DNA of 64,000 nt from Solibacteraceae bacterium. GTDB lineage: Bacteria > Acidobacteriota > Terriglobia > Bryobacterales > Bryobacteraceae. The DNA lies in assembly GCA_021324015.1 (NCBI GenBank), contig JAJPJX010000162.1, positions 87,286 through 151,285 of the forward strand, in the 5' to 3' direction. Positions 1 to 8,539 of the stretch are shown here, one piece after another (within the stretch, counting starts at the first letter, position 1; every line of letters starts with the position of its first letter). A program made the position numbers and the translations under genes. The notes below the pieces were generated by a model. The model was not told where the DNA came from and did no database searches. It saw nothing but the letters and a program-made list of their open reading frames with translations.

Positions 1-227
1 AGTTTGCGGCCCAGGAGTTGCGTGCCGAGGTCCATGGCGCGCACATCCACCAGCACGCGCGGCCGCAGGGTTATGCGGTCGAAGGCCTCGCGATTGCGGC
101 CCAGGGTCAGCCCGGCACCGGCGCCCGCAGCGATGCTCTCGAACAGCTCCGGGGCGAGGCGCTGGCGAGCCACTTCCTCGACCTCGAACAGATTCACCAG
201 TTCTTCGAGAGGCGGAAGGCGGCTCAT
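1..227 (-). CDS. FMN-dependent alpha-hydroxy-acid oxidase/dehydrogenase, N-terminal part (cut by window edge)
   Basis: Reading leftward from an ATG at 227 gives an open frame that runs off the window. It contains a stretch typical of the N-terminus of the lactate/glycolate oxidase family: NLFEVEEVARQRL, then GAGAGLTLGRNREAF, then ITLRPRVLVDV. These match in order the same blocks of the neighbouring 224-1435 gene (residues ADYVAGG-like and FTLRRNRQAF). Family members oxidise L-2-hydroxy acids with FMN. Unlike its neighbour this copy has no signal-like N-terminus, so it is probably cytoplasmic. Its ATG overlaps the neighbour's TGA (ATGA), so the two paralogues are read as a pair. Only about 75 residues are visible and no catalytic residue can be checked. 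Confidence 0.8.
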   Translation of the reverse strand, partial: MSRLPPLEELVNLFEVEEVARQRLAPELFESIAAGAGAGLTLGRNREAFDRITLRPRVLVDVRAMDLGTQLLGRK

Positions 228-1435
228 GCGAAATCCACAAGGACCGCCGAGCGGTCGATGGCGGCAATGGTGGCGCAGCCGGTGGCAGCCATGGCCATGG
301 CCAGTTCCGCCTGGAGCACTTCGAGGACGCGGCGGACGCCCTCGGGGCCGAAAGCACCCAGCCCCCACAGCGGCGGCCTTCCCACGAGCACGGCGCGCGC
401 GCCCAGGGCCAGAGCCTTGAAGACGTCGCTGCCGCGGCGGAAGCCGCCGTCGATGAGCACGGGGATGCGCCCGCCGACTGCCTGCACAATTTCGGGGAGC
501 GCCTCCAGGGTGGACGGGGCGTAATCCAGGTAGCGCCCGCCGTGATTGGAGACCACCACACCGCTCACGCCGTGCTCCACGGCCAGCCGCGCATCCTCGG
601 CGGTGAGGATGCCCTTGAGCAAGAAGGGCACGTTGGTGTACGCGCGGATGGCCTCCACGGTCTTCCAGGAAAGATCCGGGTTCTGCGGTTGCAGGCGATA
701 GGGCGCCGGCGGAGCGCCAGCCTGGCGGCGCGAGCGGGTTCTGACGGGCACACCCGCGGCGGGGATGTTCAGATGGCGATCGTGCAGCATGCGCTCGCGG
801 TGGGACATATATTGCGTGTCCACGGTGAGCAGGACCGCCTGGCAGCCAGCGGCCAGGGCGCGTTCCACGCGGTCGCGGGTACCTTCCGGCGTGTCACGCG
901 CGTAGAGCTGAAACCACACCGGACCCTTGGCCGCGGCGGCCACCTCCTGGATGGGATAGCTGGAATTGGAGCTCACCGCCATCAGCACGCCGGCCGCCGC
1001 GGCGCCCTGGTGAGTGGCCTTCTCTCCTTCCGGATGCACTTGCGAATGCGCCGCGGTGGGGGCCACCAGGATGGGGCAGGGGAGCTTCTGGCCGAAGATT
1101 TCGGCGGAAAGATCCGGCGCCGCGGCGGGCGCCAGCGCGCGGGGCACCAGCTCGGCCCATTCGAACGCCTGGCGGTTGCGGCGCAGGGTGAACTCGCCAT
1201 CCACCCCGCCGGCGACGTAGTCATAAGCAGTGCGCGAAATCCGCGCGCGGGCCACGGGCTCGAACTCCAGCACGCTTTCGATTTCTTCAAGCGCGGGCAC
1301 CCGCTCGCGCAGTCCCGGAGGGCGCTGCTGGCCGCCGAGCTGGTACAGGGGGGAACTCGCCGCGAAGGCTCCCAGGCGGCGCAGGGCAGCCCGGCGGGAG
1401 AAGGGCGCAGGCATGGGTCGCACGACGGGGGACAT
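224..1435 (-). CDS. FMN-dependent alpha-hydroxy-acid oxidase, exported-type N-terminus
   Basis: Lactate dehydrogenase/glycolate oxidase family enzyme of about 403 residues, expected to oxidise an L-2-hydroxy acid using FMN. Visible family blocks are the LPCPILVAPTA strand, WFQLYARD, VLTVDTQ, the FLLKGIL lysine strand, SNHGGR carrying the catalytic histidine, and the FMN-phosphate region DGGFRRGSDVFKALALGA. The N-terminus has twin arginines followed by a hydrophobic stretch (SRRAALRRLGAFAASS), suggesting Tat-linked export, unusual for this family. The ATG at 1435 is preferred; a TTG seven codons upstream is possible. It is divergent from the cysteine-cluster gene at 1459 and is followed with an ATGA overlap by a second family member. 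Substrate is not predictable. Confidence 0.88.
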   Translation of the reverse strand: MSPVVRPMPAPFSRRAALRRLGAFAASSPLYQLGGQQRPPGLRERVPALEEIESVLEFEPVARARISRTAYDYVAGGVDGEFTLRRNRQAFEWAELVPRALAPAAAPDLSAEIFGQKLPCPILVAPTAAHSQVHPEGEKATHQGAAAAGVLMAVSSNSSYPIQEVAAAAKGPVWFQLYARDTPEGTRDRVERALAAGCQAVLLTVDTQYMSHRERMLHDRHLNIPAAGVPVRTRSRRQAGAPPAPYRLQPQNPDLSWKTVEAIRAYTNVPFLLKGILTAEDARLAVEHGVSGVVVSNHGGRYLDYAPSTLEALPEIVQAVGGRIPVLIDGGFRRGSDVFKALALGARAVLVGRPPLWGLGAFGPEGVRRVLEVLQAELAMAMAATGCATIAAIDRSAVLVDFA

Positions 1436-1458
1436 TGTATCTAAAATCGAAACCAACG

Positions 1459-2082
1459 ATGCCCTTTGCGGACGCGGACGCCGCCGACCGGCGGCTGATC
1501 CAGATCGTGGATGCAGCGCTGGCGGAGGGCGGGCGCAGAAGCGGGGCCTGGCTGGCCTGCCGCGTGGGCTGCACGGAGTGCTGCCTGGGGCCGTTCCCGA
1601 TCAACATGCTGGACGCGCGGCGCCTGGCCCGGGGGCTGGCGGGACTGGCGGCCCGGGACGCGGAGCGCGCAGCCCGAATCCGGGAGCGGGCGCGGCAGGC
1701 GGTGGCGGAGCTGGCGGCCGATTTTCCGGGAGACCCGGCGACCGGGATCCTGCGCGAAGACGAGAAAGCCGAGGAGCGCTTCTGCGAACGGCACGCCGCG
1801 CTGCCTTGCCCCGCCCTGGACCCGGACTCGGGCGGCTGCGAATTGTATGCCGCGCGCCCGCTGAGTTGCCGCTCTTACGGCCCGCCGGTGCGGTTGGGCG
1901 CGGAAGCGCTGCCACCGTGCCGCTTGTGCTACCAGGGAGCCAGCCAGGCGGAGGTGGAAGACTGCCGGGTGGAGATCGACCCCGAGGGCGTGGAGTTTGC
2001 GGCGTTGGAGGAACTGGAGGCAGCCGGGGCGCCGCGCGGGCAGACACTGATTGCTTTTGCGCTGGCGGGAAGAGACACGTAG
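1459..2082 (+). CDS. YkgJ-type cysteine-cluster (zinc/iron-chelating) protein
   Basis: A 207-residue protein with the cysteine pattern of the YkgJ/Fli-B family: CRVGCTECC near residue 35, then CPALDPDSGGCELYAARPLSCRSYG near residues 118-142, then CRLCYQG. The family is thought to bind zinc or iron; its biochemical role is unknown. The start at ATG 1459 puts the first conserved cysteine at the usual place; an in-frame upstream ATG at 1435 would overlap the divergent oxidase gene. A strong hairpin with a T-run follows at 2124-2176, so the gene is probably transcribed alone. Confidence 0.82.
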   Translation: MPFADADAADRRLIQIVDAALAEGGRRSGAWLACRVGCTECCLGPFPINMLDARRLARGLAGLAARDAERAARIRERARQAVAELAADFPGDPATGILREDEKAEERFCERHAALPCPALDPDSGGCELYAARPLSCRSYGPPVRLGAEALPPCRLCYQGASQAEVEDCRVEIDPEGVEFAALEELEAAGAPRGQTLIAFALAGRDT

Positions 2083-2123
2083 GCTGAAACCGAGAGTTCG
2101 GAAGACGGGAAAAGCGCGGGGAG

Positions 2124-2176
2124 GCAGGCCGGACGGGCGGAAGTGCCCGTCCGGCCTGCTGTTCCGCGGCTTTTTT
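2124..2176 (+). terminator. Rho-independent terminator after the cysteine-cluster gene
   Basis: A perfect 14-bp stem (GCAGGCCGGACGGG at 2124-2137 pairing with 2146-2159) closes an eight-base loop. A TTTTTT run lies 11 bases after the stem. The distance to the T-run is longer than ideal, but stem strength and position 40 bases after a stop codon support the call. Confidence 0.6.
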
Positions 2177-2207
2177 GTGTTCTTTTCTGCTTGCGGGATC
2201 GATCCCT

Positions 2208-2233
2208 GCTCCCCGTCTTCGCAGACGGGGAGC
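2208..2233. repeat. perfect 11-bp inverted repeat
   Basis: GCTCCCCGTCT (2208-2218) and its exact complement (2223-2233) are separated by four bases. There is no T-run on either side, so it is not a standard terminator. It may serve the convergent dehalogenase gene as a bidirectional stem, or be a short interspersed repeat. Confidence 0.5.
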
Positions 2234-2424
2234 GCAGTCACGCCTGTGACGTTGAAAACTCGGGTGGGCCCACCAACTGCTGCGTTCTATCGTGGCTGCT
2301 TCGGCGACGAGCAGCTCTTTTCGATTTCAGGGTAACCGCGAGGCCGTGGGGCGAAGCCGCGCCATTCGCGGCAAGCGCTTGAAAAAGCGGGTGAATAAAT
2401 TTCTCTTTCGGGCGTGACTCATGG

Positions 2425-3114
2425 TCAGGCATCCCCGGCGAGAAAAGGCAGATCGCTCAACGAAGCGATTTCGTGGTCCGGGAGACCGGGCAACCGCTCG
2501 CGACACTGGGCATAGCGGTTGCACCAGACCACCCGCATGCCAAAAGCCGAAGCGGCCCAAGCATCCCAGGCGTTGGACGACTGGTAGGAAATGGCGCGGG
2601 GCTGCACTCCCAGGCGGTCGACGGCAAGCTGGTAAACCCGAGGATGCGGCTTGTAGACCCCCACTTCCTCCACCGACAATACCGCGTCAAGAAGCCGGCC
2701 GATGCGCGCATGGGAGACGGCGGCGTGCAGCATCTCGCGGGAACCGTTCGAGAGGATGGCCGTCTTGATCCCTTTGGCCTTGAGCTGCTCCAGCACGGTG
2801 GGCACCTCCGGAAACGCGTCGAGGGCGAGGTAAGCCTGCATCAACTTTTCGCACAGCGAAACAGCGGGGAGTTCCAGGGTCTCGAGCGCGAAATCCAGCG
2901 CGTCGCGGGTCACTCGCCAGAAATCGGCGTGCTTTCCCTGGAGCGTGCGAAGCCAGGTGTACTGAAGCTGCTTCTCCCGCCAGAGATTGTTCAGTTGCTC
3001 GCGCCGGGGGCCCAGGACCGCGCCGCAGCGGGCCGCGGCCGAGGCGTAGTCAAACAGGGTGCCGTAGGCATCAAAGACGCAAGCTTGAGGGAACTCAACA
3101 GAAGCGCCGGGCAT
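2425..3114 (-). CDS. HAD-superfamily haloacid dehalogenase, type II
   Basis: A 229-residue protein of the L-2-haloacid dehalogenase group, which hydrolyses (S)-2-haloacids to (R)-2-hydroxyacids in the cytoplasm. The HAD motifs are intact: motif I FDAYGTLFD (nucleophile Asp15), motif II LSNGS, the VYKPHPRVY block with the conserved lysine, and SSNAWDAWAASAFG, which in dehalogenases forms the SSN-D acid pocket. Length equals the family norm. The SSN-WD signature argues for a dehalogenase over a generic phosphatase, but real substrates are uncertain. It stands alone, facing away from the Clp-like gene, which begins 188 bases from its own start codon. Confidence 0.88.
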   Translation of the reverse strand: MPGASVEFPQACVFDAYGTLFDYASAAARCGAVLGPRREQLNNLWREKQLQYTWLRTLQGKHADFWRVTRDALDFALETLELPAVSLCEKLMQAYLALDAFPEVPTVLEQLKAKGIKTAILSNGSREMLHAAVSHARIGRLLDAVLSVEEVGVYKPHPRVYQLAVDRLGVQPRAISYQSSNAWDAWAASAFGMRVVWCNRYAQCRERLPGLPDHEIASLSDLPFLAGDA

Positions 3115-3302
3115 ACGCTTCCATTCTGACGCGGCTCACGCCAGCGTCGCAGAACCAGACAGGCTGTCGCCGGGGGCGACAGCGGGCGCCCGGCCGGCGC
3201 ATCCCGGAAGCGCCTATGTCCTTGAACCTGCGTTTCCGTGGAGATCGGCGGGCTGGATTCCCGATTGCTTCGCAAACCGGCGAAAGGCATCACCGGCACG
3301 GC

Positions 3303-4463
3303 ATGATCGGAAGCAAGGTTCGACTGGATCCATCGCAGACCGGGCAGGAGGCGGACGCCCTCCGGGCGCGGTTGCGCAAGTATGTCATCGGACAGGATGA
3401 GGCGGTCGCCGAGATCGTGAACATCTACCAGATGCACTTGATCGGCATGACAGCGCCAGGACGGCCAGTGGGCAACCTGCTGCTCATCGGCCCGACCGGC
3501 TCGGGCAAGACCCGCATCGTCGAGGCCACCGCCGAAGCGCTGGTGGGAAATGCCAGCGCGGTGGTCAAAGTCGATTGCGCCGAGTTCCAGCACAGTCATG
3601 AGATCGCGAAGCTGATCGGCTCGCCGCCCGGTTACCTGGGGCACCGGGAAACCCATCCGCTGCTGAGCCAGGAGAATCTCGACCGCCACCACACGGAACA
3701 CTGCACGGTGAGCTTCGTGCTCTTCGACGAGATCGAGAAGGCCAGCGATGCGCTGTGGAATCTCCTGCTGGGCATCCTGGACAAGGCAAGTCTGACGCTG
3801 GGAGACAACCGCCGGGTGGACTTCTCCCGCGCGATGATCTTCCTGACGGGCAATCTGGGCGCGGCGGAGATGAGCGCGATCCTGTCGCCGAAGATGGGCT
3901 TCTACGCGGGCGGGCCGCCACATCGGAACGGGGACGCGGATGGGAGCATCACCGGGAAGATCTCCGCGGCAGCCATGCACGCCGCCCGGCGGAAGTTCAC
4001 GCCCGAGTTCCTCAACCGCCTGGACAAAATCGTCGTCTTCAAGCCCCTGGGGGAAGCCGAGCTGAAGAACATCCTGGAAATCGAGCTGGCCGTGGTACAG
4101 CAGCGAATCCACCAGTCTCAGGCGTACACACCTTTCACCCTGGGCCTGACGGCACGGGCGAAGGATATTCTGCTCCAAGAGGGAACGGACCCGCGATACG
4201 GCGCGCGACACCTGAAGCGCGCCATCGATCGCATGCTGGTGCATCCGCTCGCGAACATCATGGCCACGCACCAGGTGCGTTGTGGAGACCTGGTGCGGGT
4301 GGATGTGGAAGAAGGCACCGGACACCTCGTCTTCCTGCGGGAGGCCGGGAACGCGCCCACGGGCGATGCGCCCTCATCCCCCATAGCGCCGCTGGCGGCA
4401 GTTTGCGCCGCCCGCGAGGCCGGCGCATGCGAGGCTACGAATCAGGGCGCCGGCGCCGAATAG
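3303..4463 (+). CDS. single-ring Clp-family AAA+ ATPase (ClpB/ClpX-like unfoldase)
   Basis: About 386 residues from ATG 3303; an alternative ATG at 3216 adds 29 residues of unconserved look, and neither start has a clear ribosome site. It corresponds to one Clp D2-type ring plus its small domain. Visible features are the YVIGQDEAV entry motif, Walker A GPTGSGKT, a pore loop GSPPGYLG, Walker B VLFDEIEKAS, sensor 1 LTGNLG, an FLNRLD arginine-finger block and the sensor-2 region DPRYGARHLKRAI. There is no N-domain, no first ring and no zinc domain, and I see no ClpP-docking IGF loop. It is therefore probably a stand-alone remodelling ATPase. It is convergent with the NtrC-type gene (16-base gap). 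The last 45 residues are low complexity. Confidence 0.82.
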   Translation: MIGSKVRLDPSQTGQEADALRARLRKYVIGQDEAVAEIVNIYQMHLIGMTAPGRPVGNLLLIGPTGSGKTRIVEATAEALVGNASAVVKVDCAEFQHSHEIAKLIGSPPGYLGHRETHPLLSQENLDRHHTEHCTVSFVLFDEIEKASDALWNLLLGILDKASLTLGDNRRVDFSRAMIFLTGNLGAAEMSAILSPKMGFYAGGPPHRNGDADGSITGKISAAAMHAARRKFTPEFLNRLDKIVVFKPLGEAELKNILEIELAVVQQRIHQSQAYTPFTLGLTARAKDILLQEGTDPRYGARHLKRAIDRMLVHPLANIMATHQVRCGDLVRVDVEEGTGHLVFLREAGNAPTGDAPSSPIAPLAAVCAAREAGACEATNQGAGAE

Positions 4464-4479
4464 GCGGCCCGGGCGCGCT

Positions 4480-5859
4480 TCAGGCGGGCCCGCTTTCCCC
4501 GTCCCCGGCGTTCTGGCCGAGGAAGCGATACAAGGTGGCGCGGTGAATCCCGAGGATCTTGGCGGCGCGCAGCTTGTTGCCACCGGCCCGCTCGAGCACG
4601 CGCAGAACGTGGCGGCGCTCGACTTCGGCCAGCGGCAGTAGTTCCGCGTCCTCGCTGCTCCGGGAAGATCCGGCGCGCAGCGGATCGGGGAGATCGCGCG
4701 CGTCGATCCACTCGCTCTCCGCCATCATGGCCGCGCTGCCGATCACGCTCCTCAGCTCGCGGACGTTGCCTGGCCAGGGATACTGCGCCAAAACAATCTG
4801 CGCGCGCGGGGTCAGGCCCCGCAAAGGCTTGTGGTACTGCGCCGCGAACAGGTCCACAAAGTGGCGAACCAGAAGGGGCAGATCTTCGAGCCGTTCCACC
4901 AGGCGGGGCAGCCGGATCTCGACCGACGCCAGCCGGTAGTACAGGTCTTGGCGAAAGCGCTTCTGTTCGATGAGGTCGTGCACATCGTGATTGGTAGCGG
5001 CGATCACGCGGACGTCCACCTTGCGGACGGCGGGCGAGCCCACGCGCTGGAGTTCGCCGTATTCCAGGGCCCGCAACAGCTTGCTCTGGGTCTCAAGCGG
5101 CATGTCGCCGATCTCGTCGAGCAGGAGGGCGCCACCGCTGGCGTACTCGAACAGGCCGATCTTGTCCTGCATGGCTCCGGTGAAAGCGCCCTTGACGTGC
5201 CCGAAGAGCTCACTTTCGACCAGCGTCTCGACGACGGCCGCGCAGTTGCAGACCGCAAATCGTCCGGAAGAGACGGGGCTCAGATGGTGCAGGGCCGCGG
5301 CCACCAGTTCCTTGCCGGTGCCGGTAGCCCCCGTCACCAAGGCCGTCCGAAAGTGCGGCGCGACGCGGCGGACCCGGTCGAACACCTGGAGCATGGCCGG
5401 GCTTCTGCCGATCATGCCCTCGAACTGAGAGGCATGCAGCAGTTCCGAGTCGAGCCGGAGCACAGCTTGCCGGCGGCGCGCCTGCTCGATAAGCCGGTTG
5501 ACCCGCTCGCGCAGGAGGCTCACGGAGAGCGGCTTGTTGAGATAATCGCTGGCGCCCTTGCGGATCGCCTCGACGGCGGATTCGGTGGAGTAGTGTCCGG
5601 TGACCAGTACGACTTCCGTTTCCGGCGAGAGTTCGAGCGTCCGCTCGAGCACTTCCATACCGCTCATTTCGGGCATGACCAGGTCCAGCAGCAGGATGTC
5701 GGGGTGCGTGCCGCGGATGAGTTCGAGGCCGGAGCGGGGATCGGTAGCAGTCAAGACCTGCAAGGGCTGCTGCTTTAGAGCTGCCGTCACCAGTTTGAGG
5801 CTCTCCGGATCATCGTCAATCGCGACGAGGGTGGCGAGTGGCTTTTCCACGGGCGTCAT
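4480..5859 (-). CDS. NtrC-family sigma-54-dependent response regulator
   Basis: A 459-residue three-domain activator. Residues 8-125 form a receiver with acid pocket DDD and phosphoacceptor Asp59 (LLLDLVMP), switch threonine in LVTGHY and conserved lysine in LNKPLS. Residues about 150-380 form the AAA+ domain with Walker A GATGTGKE, an intact GAFTGA loop for contacting sigma-54, and Walker B LLLDEIGDMP. The C-terminus carries a Fis-type HTH (GGNKLRAAKILGIHRATLYRFL). The ATG at 5859 is chosen because it overlaps the kinase stop codon as ATGA, so kinase and regulator are coupled. It should activate sigma-54 promoters on phosphorylation. Target genes are unknown. Confidence 0.95.
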   Translation of the reverse strand: MTPVEKPLATLVAIDDDPESLKLVTAALKQQPLQVLTATDPRSGLELIRGTHPDILLLDLVMPEMSGMEVLERTLELSPETEVVLVTGHYSTESAVEAIRKGASDYLNKPLSVSLLRERVNRLIEQARRRQAVLRLDSELLHASQFEGMIGRSPAMLQVFDRVRRVAPHFRTALVTGATGTGKELVAAALHHLSPVSSGRFAVCNCAAVVETLVESELFGHVKGAFTGAMQDKIGLFEYASGGALLLDEIGDMPLETQSKLLRALEYGELQRVGSPAVRKVDVRVIAATNHDVHDLIEQKRFRQDLYYRLASVEIRLPRLVERLEDLPLLVRHFVDLFAAQYHKPLRGLTPRAQIVLAQYPWPGNVRELRSVIGSAAMMAESEWIDARDLPDPLRAGSSRSSEDAELLPLAEVERRHVLRVLERAGGNKLRAAKILGIHRATLYRFLGQNAGDGESGPA

Positions 5860-7427
5860 GGAAGGCCTCCGGCCGCGGATTCGGCCTGTTCCACCGCGAG
5901 GGTGAAGGTAAAGCGGCTGCCTTTGGCCGGCTCGCTTTCCACCCAAATGGCGCCGCCGTGCAACTCGACCAGCCGTTTGGTGATGGCCAGGCCCAGGCCA
6001 GCGCCCGCGGGGACGCTTTTCGGAGCTTTTCCGGGCCGGAACTCGTCGAAAATTCCGGACTGCTCCTCCAAGGGGATGCCGATCCCCGTGTCGGCGACGG
6101 AAAAGCGGAGGGCCCGCGGCTCCCGGGAGGCCTTGATGGTCACCCGGCCGCGCTCGGGAGTGAACTTCACGGCGTTGCTCAGGAGGTTCAGGAAGATTTG
6201 CCGGAAGCGCGTGCGGTCGGCGCAAACCGAGAGATGCGCCGGCACGTAGCTGTCCACCAGGATCCTTTTGGCTGCCGCAAGCGGCGCGATGGTGGAGAGC
6301 ACCTCGGCAAGCACATCCGACGCTTGAAACGGCTCCAGCCGGAGCTCGACCCGCCCGGCCTCGATCTTCGATAGGTCGAGAAGATCGTTGATCATCTCCA
6401 CGAGATGGCGCGCCGCGCCGCGGATACTGGCGACGAAGTCCCGGTAGGTCTGGTGGAGTGGTCCTTCGCCCTCTTCCGCCAGCAGGTCGGAGAAGCCGAC
6501 GATGGCGTTCAGAGGGGTGCGGAACTCATGACTCATGCGGGCCAGGAATTCACTCTTCCGGCGGGTAGCCCGCGCCAGCTCCGCGTTGGTTTCAGCGAGC
6601 TGGCGGTTGGCTTCGGTGAGCTGGGCGGTGCGTTCGGCGATGAGCTCTTCCAGGTCGGCGTTCAGACGCCGGACCTGCCCTTCGGCCCGGTCGCGCTGGG
6701 TCTCCTGGGCAATCTTCTCAAGGGCGAAGCCGAGATCCGCCGTCACCTCGTCGAGGAGGGAGACAATATCCGGATCGAAGAAATCGGGCTCGGCGGCGTA
6801 AACCGTGAAGGCGCCGACGAGCTTCCCCTCGACGCACAGGGGAAAGGCAGCGTTCGAGCGGTACCCTCGCCGCAGAGCTTCGTGGCGCCAGGGACCCATC
6901 CGTGGGTCGGCGCCAATATCCGTGCACACGAAATGCCGCACCTCGCGCAAGGCGGCCCCGGTGGGACCACGGCCCTCCGGCTCTTCGGCAACGGAAATTC
7001 TGATGTTCTGGAGATACCCTTCTTCGAAGCCCGCGTGAGCGACGGGAACCACCAGGCCCGTGCGTTCATCCACTAGGCCCACCCACGCCATCCGAAGCAG
7101 GCCATGTTCCACGGCGGCGCGGCAGGCTTCCGCAAAGAGCAGGTCGCGTCCGCGAACCCGCGTGATCGCCTGGTTGATGTGCGTCAAGGTTGCGTACATC
7201 CGGTTCAAGCGCGCCAGCCGGGTTTCGGCCCGGCCGCGCCGGGCGACTTCCCGTGCCAGCCAGTAGTACACGGTGGAAAGGATGGCCACACCGAGGAGCG
7301 CGCCCATCCCGAGCAGGAACGCGGGGCTTCCAGCGCTCCGCGGGGCAGCGCGCGCCGGAGTGACGTACCAAAGCGCCAGGGCCAAAAGAAAGGCCAACCC
7401 ACCCGCGTTCTTGAACAGCGTCTTCAT
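5856..7427 (-). CDS. GAF-domain sensor histidine kinase, partner of the NtrC-type regulator
   Basis: A 523-residue membrane histidine kinase. Two hydrophobic segments (about residues 11-27 and 36-57) anchor it. A GAF-like sensor domain spans about 85-220, then a coiled-coil linker, then the dimerisation domain with phosphoacceptor His300 (MSHEFRTPLNAI) and an ATPase domain with N box (LLSNAVKFTPERG), G1 box (DTGIGIP) and G2 box (GAGLGLAI). It precedes the sigma-54 response regulator with an ATGA overlap, making a standard two-component pair. The first hydrophobic segment ends in an ARA-A cleavage-like site, so it could be a signal peptide rather than a helix. The ligand of the GAF domain cannot be inferred. 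Confidence 0.93.
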   Translation of the reverse strand: MKTLFKNAGGLAFLLALALWYVTPARAAPRSAGSPAFLLGMGALLGVAILSTVYYWLAREVARRGRAETRLARLNRMYATLTHINQAITRVRGRDLLFAEACRAAVEHGLLRMAWVGLVDERTGLVVPVAHAGFEEGYLQNIRISVAEEPEGRGPTGAALREVRHFVCTDIGADPRMGPWRHEALRRGYRSNAAFPLCVEGKLVGAFTVYAAEPDFFDPDIVSLLDEVTADLGFALEKIAQETQRDRAEGQVRRLNADLEELIAERTAQLTEANRQLAETNAELARATRRKSEFLARMSHEFRTPLNAIVGFSDLLAEEGEGPLHQTYRDFVASIRGAARHLVEMINDLLDLSKIEAGRVELRLEPFQASDVLAEVLSTIAPLAAAKRILVDSYVPAHLSVCADRTRFRQIFLNLLSNAVKFTPERGRVTIKASREPRALRFSVADTGIGIPLEEQSGIFDEFRPGKAPKSVPAGAGLGLAITKRLVELHGGAIWVESEPAKGSRFTFTLAVEQAESAAGGLP

Positions 7428-7633
7428 GGCAGCGCGCCAGGGAGGGGCAACTCTTCGGCGCGGTTCCGGCGAAACGCGCGTTTCAGGGACGAATCTCGAC
7501 CATCGCCTCTTCTCTATTAGGATCGCTCTATTTCATCCGCCCGGCTGCATCCACAAAAGGTGGCGGCCATTTCAGCCCGAACAGCCGCTGGTTGAAGCGG
7601 CGGCGGGGGGTTTGTCATACTGGCTGCTCGACC

Positions 7634-8539
7634 ATGCAGCGCATCCCCCGCGACAAACTGACTCCCGTGTTCGACCGCCGCCTGGAGCCGGTGGCGCGCG
7701 TCCGGCCGGGCGAGGCGTTCGTAGTGGAGACCGAAGATTCGCGCGGCGGGCGGACGCGAGTGCCGGAGCACACCACGCCAGAGTACCTGCTGGCCATGCG
7801 CCGGCGCGGCTACCACGGCAACCCGGTGACCGGACCGGTCTTCGTGGAAGGCGCGCAGCCCGGCGACGCCCTGGCGGTACACATTCTGGAACAGAAGTGC
7901 GACTCGCTGGGGTACATGGGCTACTGGCCGTTCCTGTTTCACCTGGAAGACTATTTCCCGCGGCCCGCCACGGTACTGGTGGAGATCCGCGACGGGCACG
8001 TGATCTTCGCCGGCGATATCCGGATCCCCGTGCGGCCGGTGATCGGGACCATCGGCGTGGCGCCGGCGGTGGAGGCGATTCTTTCGGGTAGCATGGGGCG
8101 GCACTGCGGGAACGTGGACGTGCAGGAGATGGCGGCGGGCAGCACGGTGTACCTGCCGGTGTTCGTGGAAGGCGCGCTGCTGTGCCTGGGCGACTGTCAT
8201 GCCATCCAGAGCGACGGAGAGATCGGCAGCGTGGAGATGCGCAGCGAAGTGACGCTGCGCTGCGAGGTGCTTGCCGGGGGTGGGGCGGGTATGAACTGGC
8301 CGCGGATCGAGACACAGGACGCGCTGGTGACGGTGGGGATCGCCACCCCGCTCGAGGAAGCGGCGCGGCAGGCGCTGCGGGAGATGCTCTGCTGGATCGA
8401 GGAGCGCACCGGCATGAGCAAGCACGAGGCGTACCTGCTGGCGGGCTGCGTGGGACACTGGCGGCCGGGCCAGGTCCAGGTGCCCAATTATTCGATGCGC
8501 TGCCTTTTTCCCAAGGAATACCTGAGAAACCGACGATGA
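7634..8539 (+). CDS. acetamidase/formamidase family amidohydrolase
   Basis: A 301-residue member of the acetamidase/formamidase family, which releases ammonia from short-chain amides. Family blocks include TGPVFVEGAQPGDAL, GRHCGNVDVQE, and the metal/active-site run FVEGALLCLGDCHAIQSDGE. The ATG at 7634 is preferred over an in-frame ATG 14 codons upstream whose extension is cysteine-rich and unconserved. Its stop overlaps the next gene's start (ATGA), tying it to a dimethylformamidase-like protein and suggesting a shared amide-degrading route. No signal peptide is visible. Confidence 0.9.
   Translation: MQRIPRDKLTPVFDRRLEPVARVRPGEAFVVETEDSRGGRTRVPEHTTPEYLLAMRRRGYHGNPVTGPVFVEGAQPGDALAVHILEQKCDSLGYMGYWPFLFHLEDYFPRPATVLVEIRDGHVIFAGDIRIPVRPVIGTIGVAPAVEAILSGSMGRHCGNVDVQEMAAGSTVYLPVFVEGALLCLGDCHAIQSDGEIGSVEMRSEVTLRCEVLAGGGAGMNWPRIETQDALVTVGIATPLEEAARQALREMLCWIEERTGMSKHEAYLLAGCVGHWRPGQVQVPNYSMRCLFPKEYLRNRR

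Larger units (their letters stand above)
2083..2424. other. intergenic region with two hairpins
   Basis: No convincing coding sequence was found in these 342 bases. The first part holds the terminator-like hairpin at 2124-2176 and a second perfect stem at 2208-2233. A weaker six-base stem (GCTGCT/AGCAGC, 2295-2315) lies further on. The region separates the convergent cysteine-cluster and haloacid dehalogenase genes. Confidence 0.5.

Noticed and set aside
2208..2233. Second terminator
   Set aside because: Strong stem but no T-run on either side.
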